NCBI GenBank assembly: GCA_913060695.1
Contig: CAJXUA010000003.1
Location: 1-64,000 of the forward strand
DNA from: an uncultured Gammaproteobacteria bacterium
GTDB lineage: Bacteria > Pseudomonadota > Gammaproteobacteria > Pseudomonadales > Pseudohongiellaceae
DNA: 64,000 nt
Direction of reading: 5' to 3'
Position numbers and translations under genes: made by a program. Positions 8,903-17,371 of this stretch are shown here, one piece after another (the first letter of the stretch is position 1; the number at the start of each line of letters is the position of its first letter). The notes beneath the pieces were generated by a model. The model had not been told where the DNA came from and searched no databases. It was given only the letters and a program-made list of their open reading frames with translations.

Positions 8903-9619
8903 ATGGCTATGCGACGTCCAGTTAACTCTATCGTAGTACTTACCGGCGCGGGCATCTCCGCGGAGTCCGGCATCGACACGTTTCGCGCTAGCGACGGCTT
9001 GTGGGAAAACCATCGCGTAGAAGATGTCGCCACCTTAGAGGGCTTCGAGCGCAACCCCCAACTGGTTCATCATTTCTATAACGCACGCCGTAGGCAGCTA
9101 TTGAGCGATGATATTCGCCCTAACCCTGCCCATAGCGAACTAGCACGCCTTGAACACGAGTTTCCTGGTGATGTGCTCATCGTGACTCAGAATGTCGATA
9201 ATCTGCACGAACGAGCCGGAAGCGGCTCCCTGCTGCATATGCACGGGGAATTATTGAAGATGCGTTGCTCGGTCAGCAATCTCGTTTTCGATATCCGCGA
9301 AGACTTGAGCTTCGACAGCGAATGTCGCTGCTGTCGAACCCCGGGGAATCTGCGCCCAGACATCGTCTGGTTCGGCGAGATGCCGATGCATATGCCTCGC
9401 ATCATGAACGCCCTGCAAACTTGCGACCTGTTCCTATCGATCGGCACCTCGGGAAATGTCTACCCTGCCGCTGGTTTCTATCAGACGGCTAAGTCTCGCG
9501 GCGCCTACACAGTCGAGTTGAACCTAGACGCTACACAATCCCAGTTCGACGAACACATCTATGGCGCCGCCGCGAGTATCGTGCCGGAGTTTGTCCAAAA
9601 CCTATTGCTTGGGCGCTAG
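8903..9619 (+). CDS. cobB: NAD-dependent protein deacylase, CobB-type sirtuin
   Basis: This protein removes acetyl or succinyl groups from lysines using NAD. It shows [28 protein letters not shown], catalytic His114 in HMHG, and a zinc set made by Cys122 and the Cys141/143/144 cluster, the same sparse pattern as in E. coli CobB. The FYNARRRQL segment places Tyr59 and Arg62 where class III sirtuins bind the acidic acyl group, so desuccinylation is plausible. The frame is open from a TTG at 8873; ATG 8903 (MAMRRPVNS) or 8909 gives an N-terminus like short-form CobB. No strong ribosome site decides it. It converges with the thioesterase gene, with one base between stops. Confidence 0.93.
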   Translation: MAMRRPVNSIVVLTGAGISAESGIDTFRASDGLWENHRVEDVATLEGFERNPQLVHHFYNARRRQLLSDDIRPNPAHSELARLEHEFPGDVLIVTQNVDNLHERAGSGSLLHMHGELLKMRCSVSNLVFDIREDLSFDSECRCCRTPGNLRPDIVWFGEMPMHMPRIMNALQTCDLFLSIGTSGNVYPAAGFYQTAKSRGAYTVELNLDATQSQFDEHIYGAAASIVPEFVQNLLLGR

Positions 9620-9620
9620 C

Positions 9621-10016
9621 TCAATCGTCTAGCAATACTTCTAATTGCGGCACAACGCAGGGCTTGCCCTTGGCGTTCACCGCCGCCACGATAAAGCGCG
9701 CGTCCAATACCATTGCGCCGCTATCGATTAACTCAATCCGCTGCACAAAGGCCATGCGTAAGCGCGATACGCGCTCGGTATGCAGATGCACCTTAAAGCG
9801 ATCCCCCGGCCTCAAAGAACGGCGATAGTCAAGCTCCGCGCGGACCACCATCACATGAATACCGCTAGCGGTTAAGGCTGCGAAATCGATACCACGGGAC
9901 GTTAAAAAAAGATGACGCGCGTGCTCAAGATAATTCTGGTACACCGCATTATTGACCCGCGCCTGAAGATCGCATTCGTAGTCGCGCACACTCATCTCGA
10001 CTGTAAACTCTGGCAT
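9621..10016 (-). CDS. Acyl-CoA thioesterase, YbgC/4HBT hot-dog family
   Basis: This small (131-residue) single hot-dog-fold protein is likely to hydrolyse acyl-CoA. The core helix carries the family pattern around RVNNAVYQNYLEHARHLFL, with the later strand DYRRSLRPGD. The usual motif is D-x-x-G-H-V-N-N; here Gly-His is replaced by Gln-Ala-Arg (CDLQARVNN). The catalytic geometry may therefore differ from YbgC proper and be closer to the FadM/YneP branch. The gene is convergent with the sirtuin gene. Substrate is unknown. Confidence 0.82.
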   Translation of the reverse strand: MPEFTVEMSVRDYECDLQARVNNAVYQNYLEHARHLFLTSRGIDFAALTASGIHVMVVRAELDYRRSLRPGDRFKVHLHTERVSRLRMAFVQRIELIDSGAMVLDARFIVAAVNAKGKPCVVPQLEVLLDD

Positions 10017-10143
10017 ATCTCGTGAATCCTATCGTTGCGTTAATGCGCGCTAGCATAACATCTTGCGCATTGGCGCTGGTCGCCTGCACCGAATTTGCTT
10101 AGACTCCTAGACCTCGCCTCGTTCTGACCATTTAGGGATATCT

Positions 10144-11730
10144 ATGAAGCAATCATTCGCGACACCGCGCAAAGCCCGTCTACGTTTTTGGGGGATAATC
10201 ATGAGCAGCCTAATTCTTAGCCAATGCCAAGTGAGCTCCGAGAGTAGTGCGGATTTCAACTTCGAAGAGACGAGCGTGCTGATGCTACAAGAGGCTATGG
10301 CCAGCGGCGAGTTGAGCGCGGTGCAAATTACGCAACACTACCTAGATCGCATCGAGGCGCTGAACCCACTACTGCGCGCCGTCATAGAGGTGAATCCCGA
10401 TGCTCTAAGCATCGCCGCAGAGCTAGATATGGAGCGCTCCAACGGCTCACTGCGCTCGCCGCTACATGGCATTCCAGTCATGCTCAAAGACAATATAGAC
10501 ACGGCAGACAGGATGCATACCACCGCAGGCAGCTTCGCATTACTCGATGCGCCAACCCCCGCAAAAGATGCCTTTGTTGCGGCACAGTTGCGCAAATCGG
10601 GGGCGATCCTACTGGCCAAGACCAACCTCAGCGAATGGGCAAACTTCCGCTCCACTAGCGCGTCTAGCGGGTGGTCTGGGCGCGGCGGCCAGACCCGTAA
10701 CCCCTATGACTTAGCCCTGACGGCCTGCGGCTCTAGCTCCGGTTCTGCCGTAGCCGTAGCGGCCAATCTTACGGTTCTGGCAGTGGGTACCGAGACCGAC
10801 GGCTCCGTTGTATGCCCCTCTGGCCACACGAGTATTGTCGGCCTCAAGCCAACCTTGGGCATGGTCTCGCGCAGCGGCATTATCCCGATCGCCCACAGCC
10901 AAGACACCGCCGGCCCAATGGCGCGCAGCGTGACCGATCTAGCCCTACTACTTACCGCAATGGTCGGCGCGGATGAGGAAGATGACATCACCACGAATAT
11001 GCGCACACGCGAACCCCTCGATTACACCGCATTCCTGCGCACCGGCGCATTGAGTGGTAAGCGCATCGGAGTGCAGCGACAGCTGTTTGGTAGTGATGCG
11101 GCATTGGATGCCTTGATGGAGGAGCAGCTGAGCATCCTGCGCGAGGCCGGTGCAGAACTGGTCAATTTCGAGATCAAATCACGTAGTGGCTTCGGTGACG
11201 CCGAGACTACCGTTCTGTTATATGAGTTCAAGAATGACCTGAACAATTACTTATATCAGCGCGGCGGAGATATGCAGTCCCTCGCAGACATCATCGCGTA
11301 TAACGAAGCGAATGCCGAACAGGAGATGCCGGACTTTGCACAAGAGCTTTTCGAGCAGGCACAACAAACCACGGGACTAGGTGCCAGTGAATATTTAGAG
11401 GCTTTGAGTTTCAGTAAGGCCTATAGCCAGTCGAGTATTAACGCCCTATTACAAGAGCTTAATTTAAACGCGATCATGGCGCCCACCAACACGGTCGGCT
11501 GGCCCGTGAACCCCAATGGTGATAACACTGAGAACTATATAGGAAGCTCCAGCCTAGCGGCGGTGTCCGGTTTTCCAAATATCACCGTCCCGGCTGGCTA
11601 TATTGATGGTTTCCCGATCGGGATTTCCTTCATGGGGCCTGCGTTCTCGGAGCCTACTCTCATCGGCATCGCCTATGACTATGAGCAGAACCGCCAGGCA
11701 CGCAGGCCCCCAATAATGCCTTCGCAATAA
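10144..11730 (+). CDS. Exported amidase, amidase-signature family
   Basis: This Ser-cisSer-Lys hydrolase of 528 residues is related to GatA but probably not part of a GatCAB complex, because it has an N-terminal export signal (about 10-28). The triad is Lys115 (HGIPVMLKDNID), cis-Ser197 (ACGSSSGSAVA) and nucleophile Ser221 (TETDGS). The Gly-Gly-Ser-Ser motif reads Cys-Gly-Ser-Ser here. A Cys at residue 28 (LILSQC) would make a lipobox with Gln at -1, which is atypical, so lipoprotein status is doubtful. A second ATG (codon 20) is possible. It converges with the M20 peptidase gene, 12 bases between ends. Confidence 0.87.
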   Translation: MKQSFATPRKARLRFWGIIMSSLILSQCQVSSESSADFNFEETSVLMLQEAMASGELSAVQITQHYLDRIEALNPLLRAVIEVNPDALSIAAELDMERSNGSLRSPLHGIPVMLKDNIDTADRMHTTAGSFALLDAPTPAKDAFVAAQLRKSGAILLAKTNLSEWANFRSTSASSGWSGRGGQTRNPYDLALTACGSSSGSAVAVAANLTVLAVGTETDGSVVCPSGHTSIVGLKPTLGMVSRSGIIPIAHSQDTAGPMARSVTDLALLLTAMVGADEEDDITTNMRTREPLDYTAFLRTGALSGKRIGVQRQLFGSDAALDALMEEQLSILREAGAELVNFEIKSRSGFGDAETTVLLYEFKNDLNNYLYQRGGDMQSLADIIAYNEANAEQEMPDFAQELFEQAQQTTGLGASEYLEALSFSKAYSQSSINALLQELNLNAIMAPTNTVGWPVNPNGDNTENYIGSSSLAAVSGFPNITVPAGYIDGFPIGISFMGPAFSEPTLIGIAYDYEQNRQARRPPIMPSQ

Positions 11731-11742
11731 GGGCCTAGCGAC

Positions 11743-13113
11743 TTAGTTGTACACGACGTCACGGACAATAGCCTGCATATCGCGAATACCCTGACGGAAG
11801 GCATCAACACTGATGCGCTCGTCATTGCCGTGCACACCGGTTGCCTCACCCTCGATAGTGATAATCGGGTCGAAACCGTAGCTCACTATGCCCTGATCAC
11901 GAGTGAAGTGGCTATCGGTAAAACCGGTGCTCACAGACGGCATGACGCGGGAGTTCGGGTAGAGCTCCTTAGTCACACGCTCTATCGCAGTGAACAGACG
12001 CGAGGTTGTAGTCGACACCGCTGGCGTGAAGGCCATGATCACACTGACCTCAACCCCCGCCGGCGCGATTAACTCGGTCAGTTCCGCAATGAACTGCTCA
12101 GCAGGCTTGTCCGGCAGAATGCGACAGTCCAGCTCTGCCCATGCTTCCGGGGCCACAACGTTGATTTTCGATGAGGCACTCAATCGTGTCATGGAACAGG
12201 TATCCCGCGTTAAGGAATGCAGGCCAGGGTTCAACTCTTGCAACTGCGGCAAGAATGCAGGGTCTTTGATGGCCTGTGAGATATTGCCGAGTGCCGCGCC
12301 TAGATCATCATTCCGACTAAGCGATAGCCCCTTAAAATATACGTCTACTGGTTCGATGATGCGGGCAGGAAATGGGTTGGCACGCATAATCGCAAGCGCA
12401 TCGACGATGCGGGTTACCGAACTAGTGGTGCGTGGCGAGGAGCCATGGCCGGGCACATCGATAGCCGTTAGACGCAGCCATACTGGCACCTTCTGAGTGA
12501 CCTCTACGCCGAAAACGATCTGATCGCTGCCGCGGGCGCGGGCACCCGAACCGCCTTCGTTCAAGAGCAAGCCCACGCCTTCGAAAATTTCCGGGCGATT
12601 CTCTATCAACCAACCCACCCCAAAGGCGCCACCTGCCTCTTCATCTGCACTGGCGACAAAAATAACATCGCGGTTCAGCGGGCGACCCGAGCGGTGTAAG
12701 CTTAGAAAAGCGGCTAGATGGGAGATACCAGTCCCCTTCATATCCCGCGCGCCACGGCCCAAGATATAGCCATCGCGCAGCTCGCCGGACAGTGGATCGG
12801 TAGTCCAGTACTCCATGTCAGCGGGAACCACATCGGTATGCTGCAGAAGAACTAACGCGGGCTCATCCCCTCCTTCCAAACGCGCCCAGATATTGCCCCG
12901 TCCTGGAGCACTCTCTGCCGACTCCCACGCGATTCCCTCTGCATCGAAGATCTTCGCGTAGAAGTCGACTGCGCGAGACTCGTTTCCTGGAGGATTAATG
13001 GTGTCGACCTGGATGAATTCTGAAAGCCAAGTTACCGCTTCGTCTTCGATGCTTTGCGCATTGATTTGACTGGAGAAAACCAATAATAAGAAAAAGGTGG
13101 AGAGAGTTCGCAT
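11743..13113 (-). CDS. Exported M20 family metallopeptidase
   Basis: This di-zinc exopeptidase or amidohydrolase of 456 residues has a signal peptide (1-19, SSQINA/QS). Visible metal ligands are His92 (LLQHTDVVP), Asp124 (GRGARDMKG), the general-base pair Glu158-Glu159 (SADEEAGG), a later Glu (LLLNEGG), and the C-terminal His in TGVHGNDE. The dimerisation insert with GHGSSPR is present. Length and spacing fit periplasmic M20/M28-like carboxypeptidases. The ATG at 13113 starts the signal peptide and has GAGGAG 11 bases away; the frame is open to 13170. Likely substrate is small peptides or N-acyl amino acids. Confidence 0.88.
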   Translation of the reverse strand: MRTLSTFFLLLVFSSQINAQSIEDEAVTWLSEFIQVDTINPPGNESRAVDFYAKIFDAEGIAWESAESAPGRGNIWARLEGGDEPALVLLQHTDVVPADMEYWTTDPLSGELRDGYILGRGARDMKGTGISHLAAFLSLHRSGRPLNRDVIFVASADEEAGGAFGVGWLIENRPEIFEGVGLLLNEGGSGARARGSDQIVFGVEVTQKVPVWLRLTAIDVPGHGSSPRTTSSVTRIVDALAIMRANPFPARIIEPVDVYFKGLSLSRNDDLGAALGNISQAIKDPAFLPQLQELNPGLHSLTRDTCSMTRLSASSKINVVAPEAWAELDCRILPDKPAEQFIAELTELIAPAGVEVSVIMAFTPAVSTTTSRLFTAIERVTKELYPNSRVMPSVSTGFTDSHFTRDQGIVSYGFDPIITIEGEATGVHGNDERISVDAFRQGIRDMQAIVRDVVYN

Positions 13114-13288
13114 AGGGCTTGTTGCTCCTCGGATTGTGGGAGAGAAAGTGATAGTCCGAGAGTTTCCCATCGCAGGGCTAAAGTCAATACATGCAAGCCT
13201 AGTTCGACCGTACTTGTGCGGCCTATTTGCCTATGCATCATCCCTGCGCAGCCCGCACCGGTTTAGCACATCGCACCCGCTATTGACG

Positions 13289-14188
13289 CTACTGCGCGGC
13301 GCCCCGCTCTGCTTCAACTCTCGCCTCAATAGAGGCGCGGCGTTCGGCAATCAACTCTTGCCAAGGCTGCTGCCCTAGAAGCGGGTGGGGCCGTGCCTGA
13401 ACACGCATGAGTTGTTCAATGCCCTCAAATGCTACTTCGATATGCCCCGTGAGATAGATGTCAGGATTTAGTTTCGCGAGATTATCGAAGCCAAAGCGCG
13501 TCTGCTCGACAAGATCTGGGAAGCGTGGATTGTTCAGCAGCCTCACCCCATCGTTCGGCCCATTGCAGCCGAAGATCGTCACCACAAGTTCTTCGCCACC
13601 GTCCTGCGTATTGGTCGTCCAAGTGGTACAACCCGGAGTGTGGCCTGGCGCCCAAGTTGCAGTGAGGGTCGTTCCTCCCAGCGTGACTCGCTCGCCATCT
13701 TGAATGCGGCGATCTACCCGCACAGGCTCCCAGCCCTCGAATCCCAATGGAGAAAGATCTTGTCCAGCCTCCATGGCATCCGCGTCGGCGTCCATCACCA
13801 GCACCTGCGCCCCTGTCATCCGCTGCATCACGGCATGGCCTTGGATGTGATCGAAATGGGCATGACTAGCCAAGAGATATTTAATATCCTCCATACGAAA
13901 TCCAAGTGCCTCGACATTGTGACGAATCTGCGTGCCCATCTTGGCAACGCCAGTATCTATCAAGAAATGACCTTCTGGCGTAGCGATCAGATAGGAGGCT
14001 AGATCACTCGCACCTACATAGTAGATATTGCCAGCGACGCGAAAACCCTCCACAGCCTCGGCACGATGCTCATGAAAACCAGCACTGGATGCGACTTTCT
14101 GCGCCATGGTCATCGACTCGAAGCGACCGGGCTGAGCGACGGCGCTAAGACTCACGACAAGGGGGAAAAGGGCGAGAATTTTTTCCAT
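13289..14188 (-). CDS. Secreted metallo-beta-lactamase-fold hydrolase, subclass B3-like
   Basis: The 299-residue precursor has a signal peptide (about 1-18, AVA/QP). The two zinc sites of subclass B3 are visible: His109-x-His111-x-Asp113-His114 (SHAHFDHIQGH), His183 (APGHTPGCTTWT), and His249 (YLTGHIEVAF). The FGCNGPNDGVRLLNNPRFP segment parallels the B3 loop before the last zinc ligand. The fold and ligands are clear. Whether beta-lactams are the real substrate cannot be told, since relatives include lactonases. ATG 14188 is preferred over 14197 because GTGAGA sits upstream at good distance. REP elements lie directly upstream. Confidence 0.85.
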   Translation of the reverse strand: MEKILALFPLVVSLSAVAQPGRFESMTMAQKVASSAGFHEHRAEAVEGFRVAGNIYYVGASDLASYLIATPEGHFLIDTGVAKMGTQIRHNVEALGFRMEDIKYLLASHAHFDHIQGHAVMQRMTGAQVLVMDADADAMEAGQDLSPLGFEGWEPVRVDRRIQDGERVTLGGTTLTATWAPGHTPGCTTWTTNTQDGGEELVVTIFGCNGPNDGVRLLNNPRFPDLVEQTRFGFDNLAKLNPDIYLTGHIEVAFEGIEQLMRVQARPHPLLGQQPWQELIAERRASIEARVEAERGAAQ

Positions 14189-14228
14189 TATTTGCATCTC
14201 ACTAATTCAAAGCCAGAAAGGTGCGCTG

Positions 14229-14320
14229 ATTGTAGGAGCTTGCCCTGCAAGCGATCGAGATCGATTTACGAAGATCTTTGGAAGTTTGGGGCAGATCGCC
14301 TGCTGGGCAGGCTCCTACAA
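14229..14320. repeat. REP/BIME-like palindromic element, copy 3
   Basis: This inverted pair has TGTAGGAG and CTCCTACA ends. The left palindrome is GCTTGC-CCT-GCAAGC (14238-14252). The right palindrome is GCCTGC-TGG-GCAGGC (14298-14312). The linker includes GAAGATCTTTGGAAG, related to the linkers of the other copies. It lies upstream of the beta-lactamase-fold gene. Confidence 0.85.
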
Positions 14321-14364
14321 ATCACAAAAGTATTACAGCCCACGCACGTGGCAAGTATAAGAAT

Positions 14365-14408
14365 CTGTGGGTGCGCCTGCCCTCGCAAGGGGGCAGGCGC
14401 TCCTACAC
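14365..14408. repeat. Long-hairpin REP-like element, copy 4
   Basis: One strong hairpin: GCGCCTGCCC (14373-14382), short loop, then GGGGGCAGGCGC (14389-14400), followed by TCCTACA. The loop region CCTCGCAAGGGG is shared with the left half of copy 1, so this looks like a second subtype of the same family. It sits eight bases after the stop codon of the gene at 14416 and may act as its transcript end. Confidence 0.75.
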
Positions 14409-14415
14409 TAGCAGT

Positions 14416-15219
14416 TCATTCCACCGAAGGCTTACGATACTGGCCGTAGAGCAGCTCTTCAACGAACTCGACGCATTTGAATTCCAACATCATCGCGTTG
14501 GGCTCTATGCGGCGGTATAGAGGCATACTAATCGTCCAAGGCTCTTCGAACACATCAGGGTCCGTAATGGTCGCCTCGTATTGAATGTGATTTGGCCCCA
14601 TTAGGGTGTAGCGCTCTTCCACTGACATCTTCCAGCTGTGCCAGTTACCGGATTGGTCGAACCAAGTATCAGGCATCTGACCTGTGACGGTGATGACCAG
14701 AGTATCGCCTTCCCAGCGACCGATATTGTGACCCATCCAGCTATCGACCTGTGACTCGAAGTCCGGTTTATCCATATAGACGATGCGGTCTGCGCCGGCA
14801 AACTGATAGGTGATCAACGTCGTGTCCGGTGCCTGAAATATCTGAAACGGATACGGGATATAGTTCGCGCGTGGCACGCCTGGCAGCTTGCAAGCCACTA
14901 GCGGGTCGCGCTGCAACCAGTTTTCTTGGTTCTCGAGTTTTTGCTGCAATGCCTCGGGCTTGTAAGGGATCTTGCCTCCTTCTACCACCCCCATGCCGCC
15001 GGGAAAGGCCGCCAAGGCGCCCATCTCAACAACTGGACCAGGCCGCGCAGCGTGGGTCTCGAGATCTAAGTGCGCAGTCCCTAGGGCCTGCCAGATTCCG
15101 TTAAAATCCGGTTTGCCGTCGGGAGTGCGAGGAATATCGCCCTGCGCGAACGCAGGCAATGCGACCATCGAACAAGCCAAACCGGCCACCATTACTACAT
15201 TCTTCAAAATCGCTTTCAT
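14416..15219 (-). CDS. Secreted protein of unknown function, PDxxGIW family, paralog A
   Basis: The 267-residue precursor has a signal peptide ending AFA/QG (about residue 25). The mature N-terminus has GKPDFNGIWQALG, and a later segment GRWEGDTLVITVTG is followed by VEERYTLMGPNHIQYEATITDP and a C-terminal EFKCVEF. The same pattern appears in the next gene, so the two are tandem paralogs. Similar exported proteins with a GxPDxxGxW start are frequent in environmental bacteria and have no established function. The start at 15219 has GGGAAG six bases away. The gap to the upstream paralog is 18 bases, so the pair is probably one operon. Confidence 0.8.
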   Translation of the reverse strand: MKAILKNVVMVAGLACSMVALPAFAQGDIPRTPDGKPDFNGIWQALGTAHLDLETHAARPGPVVEMGALAAFPGGMGVVEGGKIPYKPEALQQKLENQENWLQRDPLVACKLPGVPRANYIPYPFQIFQAPDTTLITYQFAGADRIVYMDKPDFESQVDSWMGHNIGRWEGDTLVITVTGQMPDTWFDQSGNWHSWKMSVEERYTLMGPNHIQYEATITDPDVFEEPWTISMPLYRRIEPNAMMLEFKCVEFVEELLYGQYRKPSVE

Positions 15220-15237
15220 TGACTTCCCTTCTTCTTA

Positions 15238-16245
15238 TTAGTTGCCGGACGCATCGATATACGTGCCATCTTCAATGCGCTGACCGCGCAGAATATTCAC
15301 CATGCCGTAGTTACCTTCGTGACAGGCGTATTCGTAAAGTTCTTCTTCCATCTTGTGCATCGGCACCTCGACGGTGAAGGGCGCCTCGAAGGCCTTTAAG
15401 TCATTCACTGTGAAGGTGTAGTTCACTTGATCATCGGATACGCGAGTAAAGCGCTCAATCAAGTGCATATCGGAAGAGACTCCGGTACCGCGGAAACTCT
15501 GAGTCTTGCCGGTGAAGTTAGTAGTCTCTACAACGAGGGTATCGCCTTCCCAATGGCCGCGAGAATCGCCCGTCCACTGCTCGATTTCTGCGGGCAAGCG
15601 CGCGCGACCGTCAATCGGAACAATCCGTGCCTCATGAATCATTTCGTTAAAGATCACCACATGATCTTTGTTTTGGAACAGCTGCACATTATTGTTGTAC
15701 ATACTGGGCATGAAAGGTGGCACGGAGTTAAAGCCCATCAGGCAACGCTCGGAAAGTCCGCGCTGCTCAGGATGATCCTTGCCGATACCACCAACGGTAA
15801 ACCGCACAGGTAGCTCGCCCTTTATATCCGGTCCAAGTCCGCCGAAGGCAACAGGCGCACCTGCAACACGCTTGGGCATGCGACCATTAGGAGGATCAAT
15901 CAACAATGAAGTACGCGTGTTCTCCTCGATAGGCACGCCTTCGATCCAGAACTGATTATATCCACCCACGCCGCCTTGATCGGAATTGCCGTCGCTGCGT
16001 GCGATCTCCGCCAATGCCTCTTCACGGATCATCGCGACCTGATCGGCCGTTAGATACTCTTGATCCGCATATTTCGCGGGGCGCTCTAAGGGGGTGTTGG
16101 TACTGAAATTCCACACGCCACGCAGGTCGGGTTGGCCCCATTCGTTGCGCGGTGCGATGTAATTAGAATCCGCACCAAAAGATGGGGCGGCAAGGGTAGC
16201 AGCGACAGTCATTGAGACTGCGAGTGTTATGAGACGACTATTCAC
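15238..16245 (-). CDS. Secreted protein of unknown function, PDxxGIW family, paralog B
   Basis: The 335-residue precursor has a signal peptide ending SFG/AD (about 24). It shares with the downstream paralog the GQPDLRGVWNFS start, SRGHWEGDTLVVETTNF, the LIERFTRVSDDQVNYTFTVND strand pair, EAPFTVEVPM, and a C-terminal Cys (YEYACHEGNYG). The start is GTG at 16245, preceded by a strong GGAGGAG; the nearby ATG at 16250 runs into a stop at once, so the GTG is well supported. It is about 65 residues longer than paralog A, mainly in the middle. No enzyme motif is recognised. Confidence 0.82.
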   Translation of the reverse strand: MNSRLITLAVSMTVAATLAAPSFGADSNYIAPRNEWGQPDLRGVWNFSTNTPLERPAKYADQEYLTADQVAMIREEALAEIARSDGNSDQGGVGGYNQFWIEGVPIEENTRTSLLIDPPNGRMPKRVAGAPVAFGGLGPDIKGELPVRFTVGGIGKDHPEQRGLSERCLMGFNSVPPFMPSMYNNNVQLFQNKDHVVIFNEMIHEARIVPIDGRARLPAEIEQWTGDSRGHWEGDTLVVETTNFTGKTQSFRGTGVSSDMHLIERFTRVSDDQVNYTFTVNDLKAFEAPFTVEVPMHKMEEELYEYACHEGNYGMVNILRGQRIEDGTYIDASGN

Positions 16246-16446
16246 GTCATGCTCCTCCGGAGGGTATCAATCAGGTTGATTGTGAGTATTCTTGTAATGA
16301 ATGATTTTTCCGAAAACTTCCTGTTTTTCACGGAATTACAAGCAGAGTAATCTAGCGCTTTTGAATATTCAATGTTTATGCGGGGAAATGAGCTTATGCG
16401 CCGACGGCTAAGTATCGGCCATCAGCGCGTGCAGTAGAACGTGGTT

Positions 16447-16989
16447 TTAGTGCCCGCAGATAGCGAGAGAGAGTAGGGCGATGCAAGTGCCTAGAAGCAC
16501 CCCAGCCATAACATCGGAGATGAAGTGTACGCGGAGCATGACACGGGACATTCCTACCATACTTGCCCAGACATACATCACCATGCTTGCCGCCGGAAAG
16601 AAGACACTGATCAGACCCGCCATCATGAAGGCTGCCGTAGTGTGTCCAGAGGGAAAACTGAACTCGTCCGAGGGCTTAAGTAACGGTGCCAAGGCCTGCA
16701 CCACTAGAAAGGGGCGGCGCCTCTTAAAGGAACGCTTGAGCATCCAATACAGGGGTAGCTCGATTAGAAAACATAGCAGGGCTGATATTAGGAACTGCTT
16801 GCCAGGCACCGGAAACGCCAATGGTAAGAGCACGGCGAGCAGCACATAAAAATAGCCATCTCCCGTGAAGGATATTGCTTTTACCACCCGCTCTAATCTG
16901 AAGTGGCGGTGGAGACCATTGATGACGAGGAATAGTTGCGCATCGATCGCGGCAAGGCGCCGTAAAGCGTGAACGCTGAAAGAGATCAT
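16447..16989 (-). CDS. PAP2-family membrane phosphatase
   Basis: This 180-residue integral membrane protein has the three phosphatidic-acid phosphatase motifs: KRSFKRRRPF (K-x6-RP), FPSGHTTAAF (PSGH) and SRVMLRVHFISDVMAG (SR-x5-H-x3-D). It probably dephosphorylates a lipid phosphate such as undecaprenyl pyrophosphate or phosphatidylglycerophosphate at the periplasmic face. It is short compared with PgpB (254 residues), more like the small BcrC/YbjG-type enzymes. It is monocistronic, downstream of the tRNA on the same strand. Confidence 0.9.
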   Translation of the reverse strand: MISFSVHALRRLAAIDAQLFLVINGLHRHFRLERVVKAISFTGDGYFYVLLAVLLPLAFPVPGKQFLISALLCFLIELPLYWMLKRSFKRRRPFLVVQALAPLLKPSDEFSFPSGHTTAAFMMAGLISVFFPAASMVMYVWASMVGMSRVMLRVHFISDVMAGVLLGTCIALLSLAICGH

Positions 16990-17102
16990 ACTCCCACTCC
17001 TAGGACTGTTTTACTCATCCCATGCAGTGTGCCCTGCCGATGCGACAGCGCCGGGTCAATACTATGACGATTCGGTGACAGCGGGGTAGGAAACCCGGGC
17101 GA

Positions 17103-17132
17103 AAAAAAAGGCATCCAAAAGGATGCCTTTTT
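17103..17132 (-). terminator. Rho-independent terminator after tRNA-Thr
   Basis: Perfect hairpin GGCATCC-loop-GGATGCC flanked by A-runs and T-runs on both sides, so it could work in both directions. On the minus strand it ends in eight T residues, just past the tRNA 3' end. Confidence 0.88.
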
Positions 17133-17138
17133 AGTATT

Positions 17139-17216
<78 letters not shown>

Positions 17217-17371
17217 ATAGAACGTCTATATCGTTCAGGGCGCGCATACTACCAATCCTTGTTTATTTGAGCAACGATTTTTTACACCCTATTTCATTGA
17301 TCGCCTCAACGATATGCGCTAGCTTAGATATCGTTACTTTCAATCCCACCCTTTTCAGGCGCAAAGCAGCA

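Noticed and set aside
10144..10230. Amidase as a lipoprotein
   Set aside because: The candidate Cys28 follows L-S-Q; Gln at -1 is not accepted in standard lipoboxes, so I call it exported without claiming lipidation.
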